From: JACCZX01 sp040003315
Lineage (GTDB): Bacteria; Pseudomonadota; Gammaproteobacteria; Burkholderiales; Burkholderiaceae_F
Direction of reading: 5' to 3'
Assembly: GCA_040003315.1 (NCBI GenBank)
Contig: JBDUCU010000012.1
Location: forward strand, 1 to 41,241
DNA length: 41,241 nt
The stretch's first letter is position 1. Each line of letters opens with the position of its first letter. Both the position numbers and the translations under genes were made by a program. A model generated the notes under the pieces. The model saw only the letters and a list, made by a program, of their open reading frames with translations. It did not search any database and was not told the DNA's origin. Positions 1 to 9,196 of this stretch are shown piece by piece.

Positions 1-1
1 C

Positions 2-922
2 GGGGCGCTGCAGCTTGAGGCGGTGCCCAAACGGATGCTGGTCATCGGCGGCGGGATCATCGGACTCGAGATGGCGACGGTGTATTCAACACTCGGGGCG
101 CGCATCGACGTGGTCGAGATGCTCGACGTTCTGATGAACGGAGCGGACCGTGACTTGGTCCGCGTATGGCAGAAGTTCAACGAGAAACGGTTTGACAAGA
201 TCATGCTCGGCACCAAGACAGTCGGCGTCGAGGCGCGGTCGGAGGGAATTCTCGCAAAATTCGAAGGCAAGAATGCACCCGCCGTGCCACAGCTCTACGA
301 CCTGGTTCTGGTCAGCGTGGGCCGCGTACCCAACGGCTCGACGATCGGCGCCGACAAGGCCGGCGTCAGGGTGAGCGATCGCGGGTTTATCGAAGTCGAC
401 CGGCAGATGCGCACCAATGTTCCGCACATATTCGCGATTGGCGACATCGTCGGCGACCCGATGCTCGCTCACAAAGCAGTGCACGAGGGCCATGTCGCGG
501 CCGAGGCCGCGGCCGGCGAGAAAAGCTTCTTTGACGCGCGCGTCATTCCGTCGGTGGCGTATACGGATCCGGAAATTGCGTGGGCAGGTGTGACCGAGGA
601 CGAGGCCAAGGCGCAGAGCATCACGTTCAAGGTTGGCAAGTTTCCATGGCAGGCGAGTGGGCGAGCGATTGCCAACGGGCGCGATGAAGGTTTCAGCAAG
701 CTGATATTCGACGAGAAAACGCATCGCATCATTGGTGGCGGCATCGTCGGCACGCATGCGGGTGACCTGATCAGTGAAGTGGCGCTGGCAATCGAGATGG
801 GGGCCGACGCAGTCGATATCGGCAAGACGATTCATCCGCATCCGACGCTCGGTGAGTCGATCGGAATGGCGGCGGAAGTCGCGCACGGCACGTGTACCGA
901 CTTGCCGCCGCAGCGCAAATAG
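2..922 (+). CDS. lpdA: Dihydrolipoamide dehydrogenase (E3), C-terminal part, cut by window start
   Basis: The FAD/NAD-dependent E3 subunit reoxidises the dihydrolipoyl groups of 2-oxoacid dehydrogenase complexes. The reading frame is open to the first base, so the FAD-binding N-terminus and redox-active disulfide lie outside the window; 306 residues remain. Visible are the NAD-binding glycine motif VIGGGIIGLEMA, the second FAD segment (TNVPHIFAIGDIVGDPMLAHKA) split here as IFAIGDIVGDPMLAHKA, and the dimerisation domain ending in HPHPTLGES, which carries the catalytic His-Glu pair. The C-terminal VAHGTCTDLPPQ resembles the E3 of betaproteobacterial pyruvate dehydrogenase rather than the 2-oxoglutarate complex; that assignment is an inference, since the upstream genes are not visible. 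Confidence 0.95.
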   Translation, partial: GALQLEAVPKRMLVIGGGIIGLEMATVYSTLGARIDVVEMLDVLMNGADRDLVRVWQKFNEKRFDKIMLGTKTVGVEARSEGILAKFEGKNAPAVPQLYDLVLVSVGRVPNGSTIGADKAGVRVSDRGFIEVDRQMRTNVPHIFAIGDIVGDPMLAHKAVHEGHVAAEAAAGEKSFFDARVIPSVAYTDPEIAWAGVTEDEAKAQSITFKVGKFPWQASGRAIANGRDEGFSKLIFDEKTHRIIGGGIVGTHAGDLISEVALAIEMGADAVDIGKTIHPHPTLGESIGMAAEVAHGTCTDLPPQRK

Positions 923-1070
923 CTCACGCCGCGCCGAGGATTGGGCCACACTGTCGCTGCTGCTGGAAATTTCATCCATCTGGATGCGTGCGGCGTGATT
1001 GATTTGTCACTTGCAAGTCGTACGCTACGCAATCCAATACCTTTTTCGCAGTCAACGTCATCATCGGGCA

Positions 1071-2258
1071 ATGGGCTTTCTGGAATTTCTCGAAACGGGC
1101 GCCGCACCCGAAGCGGCCGCTCTCGATGACGTACCCGCCGCCGCGCAGCGGTGGTCGAACCCCGACACCTGGGATGGCGCGGTACCCGCCAAGGGGGCGA
1201 CGGTTACGGTCGACGCTGGGCGCACGGTGCTGGTCGATCAGGATATCGACGTCGGCTCGTTGCACATCCAGGGCACATTGCTGATCGCGCGCCGCGACGC
1301 GCGCATCGCCGCCGAATGGATTCTGGTCGAGGGCGGCGGTGCATTGATCGCCGGTAGCGCTGATCAGCCATTCAAGCAGAAGCTTCGGTTGACGTTGTGC
1401 TCGGGGTCGGCGGCCGCGCGGGTTGCGCTGCATCCGCTATTGGGCAGCAAGTTTCTGGTGGCGCTCGATGGAGGCACGATCGACTTGCACGGAGCAGCGC
1501 GGACGTCGTGGGTCGCGCTGGGTGCCAGTACCGCACCGGGGCACGACACGCTGCGTCTGGGCGGGCCGGTTGATTGGCGCGCTGGGGAAAGCATTGCCGT
1601 TGCTTCCGGAGCCGATCACTGCCTGCTCGAGGAACGGACCATCGCAGACATGGGCGCTGATTGTTTGACGGTGCGGCTGACTGCACCGCTGTGGCACCGG
1701 CACCATGGTGAGCAAGCAGCGGTTCGCCACACCGTTCCTGGTTCGATCGGAAAGGTTGTTCTGCTTTCGCGCAACATTGTGGTCGAGGGATGCGCAGACT
1801 CGGAGCGTGACAGCGTCGGCGCGTATTGCATGATTGCGCGGACGTCGGAACGTGCGGCGCCCGAAAAGCAATCGATCGGGCGTTTTTCGGGAGTCGAGTT
1901 TCGCCGTATGGGTCAGTTCAACCGCCCCGGTCGGTATCCGCTGCATTGGCACAACAACGGTGACGCGGCCGACAGTTCGGTAGTCGGCTGCCTGATCCAC
2001 AAGTCGTACCAGCGCGGGATCGTCGCGGTCGGTTCGCGCCGCGTTCGCATCAGCGGTAACGTTGTTGTCAAGCCTTACGGGCACGGTTACATCGTTGAGA
2101 GCGAGGACAACTCGCCGCAGCTGGTCACGACCAACCTCGCGCTGCGACCCCGCGTTGTTCGCTTCGCCGATCAGAAAATGCGCAGCTACTGCGAGCACCG
2201 ACCGCGCGCGTTCTGGATCGTGCACTCTGGCATTGCGCGCGCAGCCGCGCGGCCCTGA
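1071..2258 (+). CDS. G8-domain / right-handed beta-helix protein, probably C-terminally truncated
   Basis: The protein has 395 residues. Residues about 28-145 match a G8 domain, with the typical opening RWSNPDTWDGAVPAKG followed by beta-rich sequence. The rest is a right-handed beta-helix like that of CEMIP/TMEM2-type proteins, including YPLHWHNNGD, CLIHKSYQRGI and KPYGHGYIVESEDN. In that family the segment AxFWI is normally followed by several hundred more residues; here it is reached at RAFWIVHS and the frame ends 11 residues later, about 50 bp before rpiA. No signal peptide is visible from the ATG used here, although relatives are usually exported. A TTG at 999 would extend the N-terminus without adding a convincing signal. 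It may be a degraded remnant. Substrate unknown; polysaccharide binding or cleavage is only a family-based guess. Confidence 0.7.
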   Translation: MGFLEFLETGAAPEAAALDDVPAAAQRWSNPDTWDGAVPAKGATVTVDAGRTVLVDQDIDVGSLHIQGTLLIARRDARIAAEWILVEGGGALIAGSADQPFKQKLRLTLCSGSAAARVALHPLLGSKFLVALDGGTIDLHGAARTSWVALGASTAPGHDTLRLGGPVDWRAGESIAVASGADHCLLEERTIADMGADCLTVRLTAPLWHRHHGEQAAVRHTVPGSIGKVVLLSRNIVVEGCADSERDSVGAYCMIARTSERAAPEKQSIGRFSGVEFRRMGQFNRPGRYPLHWHNNGDAADSSVVGCLIHKSYQRGIVAVGSRRVRISGNVVVKPYGHGYIVESEDNSPQLVTTNLALRPRVVRFADQKMRSYCEHRPRAFWIVHSGIARAAARP

Positions 2259-2308
2259 CGAGCAAGCGCCGACCGTATCATTTGCCCCGAAGTCTAAGCG
2301 GGCACCGA

Positions 2309-3004
2309 ATGTCTAAGCAGGACGACTTAAAGCGCGCTGTCGCGCGTGCGGCGATTAAGTACGTCGAAGGCGATCAAATCATCGGCGTCGGTACCGGATC
2401 GACCGCAGATTTTTTTATCGATGAGCTGGGCAGGCTCGAGACGAAGCTCATCGGAGCAGTGCCGAGCTCGGAGCGCACCGCGACCCGGCTGGCGCACTAC
2501 GGCATCCGCATTTTCAACCTGAACGATGTCGAATCACTTTCGATCTACGTCGACGGCGCCGACGAGATCGATGGCCAGTTTTCGATGATCAAGGGCGGTG
2601 GCGGCGCGCTGACTCGCGAAAAGATTGTCGCCGCGGTGGCGCAGACCTTTATTTGTATCGCCGACGAAAGCAAGAAGGTCGAGGTTCTCGGTCGTTTTCC
2701 GTTGCCGGTAGAAGTCGTGCCGATCGCGCGCGCGCACGTGATGCGGCAACTCAAGCGCTATGGCTCGCCGCAGGTCCGCACCGGCTTCGTCACCGACAAT
2801 GGAAATGCCATTATCGATGTGCACCACGCACGCATCGATAACGCCCCTGAGCTCGAGCATTCGATCGATCGGATCACCGGTGTCGTCACCAGTGGTTTGT
2901 TTGCGGTGCGTGGCGCCGATGTACTTCTGTTGGGCACGGCCGATGGCGTCGTCGAGTCTCGACGAGAATCGTCCGCTGCAGCGCCGGCTGGCGAGCCATT
3001 GTGA
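2309..3004 (+). CDS. rpiA: Ribose-5-phosphate isomerase A
   Basis: Interconverts ribose 5-phosphate and ribulose 5-phosphate in the non-oxidative pentose phosphate pathway. Family signatures are all present: GVGTGSTADFF (phosphate-binding loop), SLSIYVDGADEID, and KGGGGALTREKIVA with the catalytic Glu and Lys. The ATG at 2309 gives an N-terminus matching other RpiA proteins; an in-frame TTG at 2282 would only add nine unrelated residues. At 231 residues it is slightly longer than usual because an Arg/Ala/Pro-rich tail follows the conserved GTADGV. It converges on yggX with 47 bp between stop codons. Confidence 0.96.
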   Translation: MSKQDDLKRAVARAAIKYVEGDQIIGVGTGSTADFFIDELGRLETKLIGAVPSSERTATRLAHYGIRIFNLNDVESLSIYVDGADEIDGQFSMIKGGGGALTREKIVAAVAQTFICIADESKKVEVLGRFPLPVEVVPIARAHVMRQLKRYGSPQVRTGFVTDNGNAIIDVHHARIDNAPELEHSIDRITGVVTSGLFAVRGADVLLLGTADGVVESRRESSAAAPAGEPL

Positions 3005-3051
3005 GGCGCTGACGCGCACTCGGCGAGTTCGGCGCCGGATTGAGCAATAGC

Positions 3052-3321
3052 TCAGCTCGGCGGAACGTAACCCTGGGCGACGTCAGCGCCTTCGCCGAAG
3101 AAATGCTTTTCCATCTGGGTCAGCAGGTACTTGCGCGCGCGCGTATCAGCCAGATTCAGCCGGTTCTCGTTGACCAGCATCGTCTGATGCTTCAACCAGC
3201 CAGCCCACGCTTCCTTCGAGACGTTGTCCCACAGTTTCTTTCCAAGCTCACCGGGCACCGGAGGAAAGTCGAGTCCTTCGGCCTCGCGGCCGAGCTTTAC
3301 GCAGTTCACCATTCGCGCCAT
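3052..3321 (-). CDS. yggX: YggX family Fe(2+)-trafficking protein
   Basis: Small cytoplasmic protein of 89 residues linked to iron handling and protection of Fe-S clusters from oxidation. It has the family layout: N-terminal RMVNCVKLGREAEGLDFPP with the single conserved Cys at residue 7, then the helical WAGWLKHQTMLVNENRLN segment and a C-terminal MEKHFFGEG. An AGGAG ribosome-binding site lies six bases before the ATG. It follows argA on the same strand with 8 bp between the two, so the pair is probably co-transcribed. Confidence 0.95.
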   Translation of the reverse strand: MARMVNCVKLGREAEGLDFPPVPGELGKKLWDNVSKEAWAGWLKHQTMLVNENRLNLADTRARKYLLTQMEKHFFGEGADVAQGYVPPS

Positions 3322-3329
3322 GCTGACTC

Positions 3330-4688
3330 CTAGAGCTGCTTGAGCAGCACCTGCGAGCGGCGCTGCCAGTTGTACATGTTCTGCCGTTGGGGCGGCAGGT
3401 CTTTGACCGTCGCCGGCTGGTATCCCCGCTTGATAAAAAAGTGCGCGGTGCGGGTGGTCAACACGAAGAGTTTCGTAATGCCCGCCCCCTTGGCACGCGC
3501 TTCGATGCGCTTCATCAGCCGCTCGCCGTCGCCGAATCCCTGATAGCTCGGATGCACCGTTAGGCCCGCGAGCTCGCCCGTTTGCTCGCCCGGGAACGGG
3601 TACAGCGCCGCGCAGCCGAAGATCACGCCATCGTGCTCGAGGACCACGAAGCGGTCGATTTCGCGTTCGATCAACTCGCGCGGCCGCTTGACCAGCGTGC
3701 CGTCGACCTCGAGCGGCTCGATCAGCTTGATGATTCCACCGACATCGTCGGCAGTGGCGTCGCGTAATTGCTCGAGATCCTCGGACGCGACCATCGTGCC
3801 GACGCCCTGGTGCGTAAAAAGCTCTGCCAGCACGCTGCCGTCGAGCGCGTAGGAAAGAATATGTGCGCGTGCGACACCGCCCTTCAACGCCTTGACCGCA
3901 TAGCGCAGGTTGAACCCTTCATCGGGCTTGACTTCGCCCGACGCCAGCAGCGCTTCGGCCGCCTGCACGGTCAGTTCTCCAAGCAACCGCCCGTCAGCCT
4001 CCCGCACGCCATCGGTTTCTGTCAACAAAATCAGCTTGTCGGCTTTCAGTGCGATGGCGACAGCGGACGCGGTGTCTTCCATCGTCAGATTGAAGGCTTC
4101 GCCAGTAGGCGAAAAACCGAGCGGAGACAGCAGGACGATCGCACCGTTTGACAGCGTGAAACGCAACGCGTCGGCGTCGACCTTGCGGACCACACCTGTC
4201 AGCTGGTAGTCAACGCCGTCGATCACGCCGAGCGGCCTTGCGGTGACGAAATTGCCACTGACGACGCGCACCTTCGAGTGCGCCATCGGCGTGGACGGCA
4301 AGCCCTGCGAAAACGCTGCCTCGATATCCAGCCGAATTTCCCCGGACGCTTCCTTCGCGCATTCGAGCGCACCCGGATCAGTAATTCGGACGTCGTTCGC
4401 AAACCGCGACTCAACACCCTTCAAGGCCAGCTGCGCCTGTACCTGCGGACGGGAGCCATGTACAACCAGCAGACGGATGCCCATCGCGTTCAGCAGCGAC
4501 AAGTCTTGAACCAACGCGATCAGCGCTCCGGCCTCGATCAGCCCGCCGGCAAAGCCGACTACGAAGGTCTTGCCGCGATGCGCGTGTACATACGGCGCCA
4601 CATCGCGTAGCCACGCCACAAAACGCGCATGGTCGAGGCCTGCAGCCGACAGAGAGGTAATCGGCGCGGCGGGAACAGCGTCATTCAT
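3330..4688 (-). CDS. argA: N-acetylglutamate synthase (amino-acid N-acetyltransferase)
   Basis: First step of arginine synthesis: acetyl-CoA plus glutamate gives N-acetylglutamate. The 452 residues hold an N-terminal amino-acid-kinase-like domain (about 25-290; GKTFVVGFAGGLI, LLVVHGSRPQ, LILLTETDGV) that carries arginine feedback control in this family, and a C-terminal GNAT domain (about 300-440) with the acetyl-CoA loop seen as VHPSYQGFGDGERLM. The ATG at 4688 is chosen because the longer open frame runs antisense through hrpA. The kinase-like domain lacks catalytic function in ArgA. The start codon is 27 bp from the divergent hrpA start. Confidence 0.95.
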   Translation of the reverse strand: MNDAVPAAPITSLSAAGLDHARFVAWLRDVAPYVHAHRGKTFVVGFAGGLIEAGALIALVQDLSLLNAMGIRLLVVHGSRPQVQAQLALKGVESRFANDVRITDPGALECAKEASGEIRLDIEAAFSQGLPSTPMAHSKVRVVSGNFVTARPLGVIDGVDYQLTGVVRKVDADALRFTLSNGAIVLLSPLGFSPTGEAFNLTMEDTASAVAIALKADKLILLTETDGVREADGRLLGELTVQAAEALLASGEVKPDEGFNLRYAVKALKGGVARAHILSYALDGSVLAELFTHQGVGTMVASEDLEQLRDATADDVGGIIKLIEPLEVDGTLVKRPRELIEREIDRFVVLEHDGVIFGCAALYPFPGEQTGELAGLTVHPSYQGFGDGERLMKRIEARAKGAGITKLFVLTTRTAHFFIKRGYQPATVKDLPPQRQNMYNWQRRSQVLLKQL

Positions 4689-4695
4689 TCGCAAA

Positions 4696-4703
4696 AGTAT
4701 ACT
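4696..4703. promoter_or_regulatory. Palindrome AGTATACT between argA and hrpA
   Basis: The 27-bp gap between the two divergent start codons contains the perfect palindrome AGTATACT. It supplies a -10-like TATACT on each strand (4698-4703 on plus, complement of 4696-4701 on minus). If used, plus transcripts would begin a few bases before the hrpA GTG and minus transcripts close to the argA ATG, giving almost leaderless mRNAs. No -35 hexamers stand out. This is a suggestion from pattern alone. Confidence 0.3.
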
Positions 4704-4715
4704 GACGGACCTCAC

Positions 4716-7700
4716 GTGCGCGTCATTCCGTTGCCCGCGATCAGCTTTCCGGAAGAATTGCCGGTCTCGGGTGCACGCGATCAGATTGCGCGCGCGATCG
4801 AGTCGCATCAAGTCGTCATCATCAGCGGCGAAACCGGTTCCGGCAAAACCACTCAGATTCCGAAGATCTGCCTTGCACTCGGACGCGGCCGCAATCAATT
4901 GATCGGTCATACGCAGCCGCGCCGGATTGCGGCATCCAGCATCGCGCGTCGTATCGCGCAGGAGCTCGGCACCCCGCCTGGCGAGATCGTTGGCTACAAG
5001 GTTCGCTTCGGCGATCACACCCGACCCGGCGCGTCGATCAAGTTGATGACCGACGGCATCCTGCTTGCCGAAACCCAAAGCGATCCGCTGTTACGCGCGT
5101 ACGACACGCTGATCATCGACGAGGCGCACGAGCGCTCATTGAACATCGACTTTCTGCTGGGATACATCAGGCAACTATTGGATGCCGCCGACAACAAACG
5201 GCCCGATCTGAAAGTCATTATCACTTCGGCGACGCTCGACGCCGGGCGCTTCGCGCACCACTTCAGAGGAGCAAGCGGCCCAGCGCCGGTGATTGAAGTG
5301 TCCGGGCGACTTTATCCGGTCGAAGTTCGATACCGCCCGCTCGTTGACGCAGACCGGGCCGACGACCTCGACGACCGCACATTGATGAGCTCTCTCGTCG
5401 AAGCGGTCGACGAGCTGGCCGGCGCCGGGCGAGGAGACATACTCGTGTTCCTGCCCGGCGAGCGCGAGATTCGCGAAGCGGCTGAGGCTCTGCGCAAGCA
5501 TCACCCCGCTGGCGCCGAAATTCTGCCGCTCTATGCGCGGCTTTCGGCCGAAGAGCAGCAGCGCGTATTTAATCCACCTGCGCGCGGCCGCCGCATTGTG
5601 CTGGCAACCAACGTTGCGGAAACATCGCTGACGGTTCCCGGCGTTCGCTACGTGATCGACACCGGTCTGGCGCGCGTCAAACGCTACTCGTACCGCAACA
5701 AGGTGGAGCAGCTGCAGATCGAGCCTGTTTCGCAAGCCGCTGCCAATCAGCGCGCGGGCCGCTGCGGCCGGGTCGCCGACGGGATTTGTATCCGCCTTTA
5801 CAGCGAGGCCGACTACTTAAAGCGGATGCGCTTCACGGAACCCGAAGTGCTGCGCTCGTCGCTTGCGGGCGTCATCTTGCGCATGAAGTCGCTCAGACTT
5901 GGCGACGTCGCGGAGTTTCCGTTCGTTGAACCGCCGCCGGGTCGCGCGGTAGCCGACGGTTATCAGCTGCTGACCGAACTCAACGCGGTCGACGATCGCA
6001 ATGAGATGACAACGATCGGGCGTGAGCTGGCGCAGCTACCGCTTGACCCGCGCGTCGGGCGCATGTTGCTGGCAGCACGAGACCAGCAATGCGTGCGCGA
6101 GTTGCTGATAATCGCCGCGGCGTTGTCGGTGCAGGATCCGCGCGAGCGCCCGTTGGAAGCGCAGGACGCTGCCGATAGTGCGCATCGCCGGTTTGTCGAC
6201 GAACGGAGCGACTTCATGTCGCTGCTCAAGCTATGGACATTCGTGCACGACAAGCTCGATCACAAGAAATCGAATCGCAAGCTCACCGATGAGCTGAAGC
6301 GCGAGTTTCTAAGTCCACGGCGCGTTAGAGAGTGGATCGACGTGCACACGCAACTGTCTACCCTGGTTGCCGAACACGGCTGGCGAATCAATGCATCGGC
6401 GGCGACCTTCGAGCAGATTCATCGGGCGCTGCTGGCGGGATTGCTCGGAAACGTCGGCGTTCGCATTGTCGACGCCGAGCGCAGCGAGCCGCCGTACGCC
6501 GGAGCGCGCGGCATCAAGTTTTTTATCTGGCCTGGATCTGCGCTGGCTAAGAAGGCGGGGCGCTGGATCGTGGCCGGGGAGTTAGTCGAGACGTCGCGCC
6601 TGTTTGCGCGGGTGGTCGCCCATATCGAGCCCGCGTGGGTCGAGCAAATCGCCTCCCATTTGCTACAGAAGAGCCACAGCGATCCTCATTGGGAAAAGAA
6701 ACGCGCCGAAGTCGTTGCATTCGAGCGCGCGACTCTCTATGGACTGGTGGTCTACGCGCAGAGACGTGTGCCATTTGGAGAACTCGACGCTGCGACCGCT
6801 CGCAATATTTTCATTCGAGAAGCGCTGGTCAGCGGGCAGTTTGATGCGCGTGCGCCGTTTCTGGCGCACAACCTTCGCCTGGTTCAGCAGATTCGAGAGC
6901 TCGAACACAAGGCGCGACGGCCGGATGTGCTGGTTGACGAGGAATTGATCGCCGCGTTGTACGATCGCTTGATTCCGGCCGGCGTCCACAGCGGCATTGA
7001 CTTCGATCGCTGGCGCACGCAAGTCGAGCGTAATGAGCCACGAGCGCTCTTCCTGTCGCGTGAACAAGTCATGCGACACGAAGCGGCTGGCATCACGACC
7101 GACCTGTTTCCGAAGGAAATGGTGTTGCGCGCGCACTGGGGCGCCGGAATGTGGCTGCGGCTTGAGTATCACTTCGAGCCTGGCAGTGCGCGCGACGGCG
7201 TGACGCTGACGGTGCCACTGTCGGCATTGAATCAGATCGACGCCGCGCAATGCGATTGGCTGGTGCCAGGCATGCTGAAAGAAAAAGTGCAGCTGCTGCT
7301 GAGGTCGTTGCCGCAAAAATTGCGGCGTCACTGCGTGCCACTGCCCGAGTACGCCAGCGGATTTGCTGCTCGCGCGCGAGGGGGGGCTGGATTATCGTTG
7401 ATCGATGCGTTGATCGACGACATTCACGCCGAGCGCGGAGTTGCCTGCCAGCCGGGCGACTTCAAGCTCGAATCGATTCCGGCACATTTATGGATGAACT
7501 TCAAAGTGATCGATGAGCACGGCCGCCAGCTGGCGATGAGCCGCAATCTGTCGCAATTGACCTCCGCGCTCTGCACCGCAGCACGCAGCAGTTTTCAGCG
7601 CGAGATCGAGACCGGCGCGCGTGTGAGGGAAGAATTGCATGCGCCGATAACCGACTGGGATTTCGGTCAACTCCCCGGCGTGCTGGAGGTCCGCCGCGAG

Positions 7701-8507
7701 GGCCAGCTGATGGTCGGCTTCCCGGCGCTGGTTGATCGCAAAACTCATTGTTCGATCGAGGTCTTCGATACACCGGAGCAGGCCGCAATTGCGCATCGCG
7801 CCGGCCTGCGCCGACTCTTTCGTTTTCAGCTGAAGGAGCAGGTCAAATTTCTGGAAAAGAACCTGGCCAGCCTGCAAATGGTTCAGGTGCGCGCGTCGAC
7901 GATTCAACAGCTGGCTGGTTCGATGCCGACCTTTGAAGACCTTCGCGAACAAATCGTCACGGCCGCCGTCGAGCGAACGTGTTTGGGTGATCCGTGGCCG
8001 ACCGATCGTGCAAGCTTTGCGGCGCGCAAGGACGAAGCACGCGGACGAATCAGCCTGATTGCGCAGGAGATAGCGCGCGTGCTCACGGCCATTGTCGAGC
8101 ACGCCTCTGTGGTCGCGCGCAAATGTCAGTCGCTGAAGGCGTTTCCGGCGGTCGTTGCAGATATCGAACAGCAACTCGCTCAACTCTTCGGCGGCGATTT
8201 CATCGTGCAAACGCCGGCGCTGCAGCTCGACCAGTATCCGCGCTATCTGAAGGCAATCGAAGTCCGAATCGAAAAACTGAGACCCGACCCGACGCGCGAC
8301 GCGATGCGAATGAAGGATGTGGCCGCGCTGCAAGCGCTGTGGCAGCGTACGAATGCGGCGCGCAGAGGTACCCAGGACTCGCGTCTCGAGGAATTTCGCT
8401 GGCTACTCGAAGAGCTTCGCGTTTCTCTGTTCGCGCAGGAACTCAGGACTCCGATGCCGGTGAGCGTCAAGCGCCTGCAGAAGGTGTGGGACTCGATCCA
8501 GCGATGA
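4716..8507 (+). CDS. hrpA: ATP-dependent RNA helicase HrpA (DEAH box)
   Basis: Large DEAH-box helicase of 1263 residues, close to the 1300 of E. coli HrpA, which acts on RNA and rescues stalled ribosomes. Motifs are intact: Walker A GETGSGKT at residues 38-45, DEAH at 135-138, SAT at 171-173 and motif VI QRAGRCGR at 345-352, followed by the ratchet and OB domains and the long DUF3418-type C-terminus. The GTG at 4716 places the first conserved residues (IPLPAISFPEELPVS) at the N-terminus; an upstream start at 4629 would overlap argA antisense. No good Shine-Dalgarno sequence is visible. No downstream gene is coupled to it. Confidence 0.94.
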   Translation: MRVIPLPAISFPEELPVSGARDQIARAIESHQVVIISGETGSGKTTQIPKICLALGRGRNQLIGHTQPRRIAASSIARRIAQELGTPPGEIVGYKVRFGDHTRPGASIKLMTDGILLAETQSDPLLRAYDTLIIDEAHERSLNIDFLLGYIRQLLDAADNKRPDLKVIITSATLDAGRFAHHFRGASGPAPVIEVSGRLYPVEVRYRPLVDADRADDLDDRTLMSSLVEAVDELAGAGRGDILVFLPGEREIREAAEALRKHHPAGAEILPLYARLSAEEQQRVFNPPARGRRIVLATNVAETSLTVPGVRYVIDTGLARVKRYSYRNKVEQLQIEPVSQAAANQRAGRCGRVADGICIRLYSEADYLKRMRFTEPEVLRSSLAGVILRMKSLRLGDVAEFPFVEPPPGRAVADGYQLLTELNAVDDRNEMTTIGRELAQLPLDPRVGRMLLAARDQQCVRELLIIAAALSVQDPRERPLEAQDAADSAHRRFVDERSDFMSLLKLWTFVHDKLDHKKSNRKLTDELKREFLSPRRVREWIDVHTQLSTLVAEHGWRINASAATFEQIHRALLAGLLGNVGVRIVDAERSEPPYAGARGIKFFIWPGSALAKKAGRWIVAGELVETSRLFARVVAHIEPAWVEQIASHLLQKSHSDPHWEKKRAEVVAFERATLYGLVVYAQRRVPFGELDAATARNIFIREALVSGQFDARAPFLAHNLRLVQQIRELEHKARRPDVLVDEELIAALYDRLIPAGVHSGIDFDRWRTQVERNEPRALFLSREQVMRHEAAGITTDLFPKEMVLRAHWGAGMWLRLEYHFEPGSARDGVTLTVPLSALNQIDAAQCDWLVPGMLKEKVQLLLRSLPQKLRRHCVPLPEYASGFAARARGGAGLSLIDALIDDIHAERGVACQPGDFKLESIPAHLWMNFKVIDEHGRQLAMSRNLSQLTSALCTAARSSFQREIETGARVREELHAPITDWDFGQLPGVLEVRREGQLMVGFPALVDRKTHCSIEVFDTPEQAAIAHRAGLRRLFRFQLKEQVKFLEKNLASLQMVQVRASTIQQLAGSMPTFEDLREQIVTAAVERTCLGDPWPTDRASFAARKDEARGRISLIAQEIARVLTAIVEHASVVARKCQSLKAFPAVVADIEQQLAQLFGGDFIVQTPALQLDQYPRYLKAIEVRIEKLRPDPTRDAMRMKDVAALQALWQRTNAARRGTQDSRLEEFRWLLEELRVSLFAQELRTPMPVSVKRLQKVWDSIQR

Positions 8508-8590
8508 TTACCGGATGTCCGGTTCTATCTGAATCGCAGGTAGACGGCGCGCCCTACGCCGCTTGATCGCGCCGCGAGGACGACTGCTGC

Positions 8591-9196
8591 CTAGGTCGTC
8601 GACTTCGAGCCTTCGCTATTCGGGCCGCGACGTATGCCGCGTGAGTCCTCCGGACCCTTTTCGATGTCGAAGCTGAATTCGCGAATCAGCTGCCCGTCTA
8701 TGTAAACACGCATCTTGTGCGAGCCAATCGGGTCGCCGGGCGCGTACCGCCATTCGTTCGCAATGAATCCGAGTCGGGTCGGAATGATGCGTTCTGTAAC
8801 GGCAGTCTTCCGATCTGGCGAAATACTAAAGATCCCGAGCGCTTCGCCGGGTCCCCACGTCGGCGGAGCCTCGGGCAGTTCGAATTCTTCGCGCCAGATG
8901 ACAGTCGGCTTGCTGGTCTTGAAGAGGATGTACCAGCCGTAAGGCGCCGCCGGGATCGCCGGGAATTTGTCGGTCTCATACAGCAGGCGGCGGCCGCTCG
9001 GGTCGGCACCGAAAACTCCAAACTGGGCGGTGACGACTTGCACATCGGCTGCTGTCAAAGGTGCTGTTGCCGAAGGCGTTTTGAACGCGGCCGCACCCGA
9101 CGTCGTAGCGGTACTGCGACCGGGATCTTGTGATGCACAGGCCGTGACAAGCGCTGCAACAGCCAGTACGGTGATCGACTTAGTGCCGGATGTCAT
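8591..9196 (-). CDS. Putative lipoprotein, possibly DUF3859-like
   Basis: The 201-residue product starts with a lipoprotein signal: MTSGTKS, a hydrophobic ITVLAVAALVT stretch and the lipobox VTAC, with Cys at residue 20. A GGAGG six bases before the ATG at 9196 decides this start over the TTG six bases upstream. The rest is soluble, with alternating beta-type segments such as YGWYILFKTSKPTVIW and a C-terminal HKMRVYIDGQLIREFSFDI that looks like an Ig-type strand pair with a 'tool to change shape, then force direction' pattern common in periplasmic beta-sandwiches. The layout loosely recalls DUF3859 proteins; this is uncertain. It stands alone between hrpA (convergent) and a 338-bp non-coding stretch. 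Function unknown. Confidence 0.75.
   Translation of the reverse strand: MTSGTKSITVLAVAALVTACASQDPGRSTATTSGAAAFKTPSATAPLTAADVQVVTAQFGVFGADPSGRRLLYETDKFPAIPAAPYGWYILFKTSKPTVIWREEFELPEAPPTWGPGEALGIFSISPDRKTAVTERIIPTRLGFIANEWRYAPGDPIGSHKMRVYIDGQLIREFSFDIEKGPEDSRGIRRGPNSEGSKSTT

Noticed and set aside
86..979. Long minus-strand frame opposite the dihydrolipoamide dehydrogenase gene
   Set aside because: Shadow of a GC-rich coding region; no domain, and the plus-strand product is clearly real.
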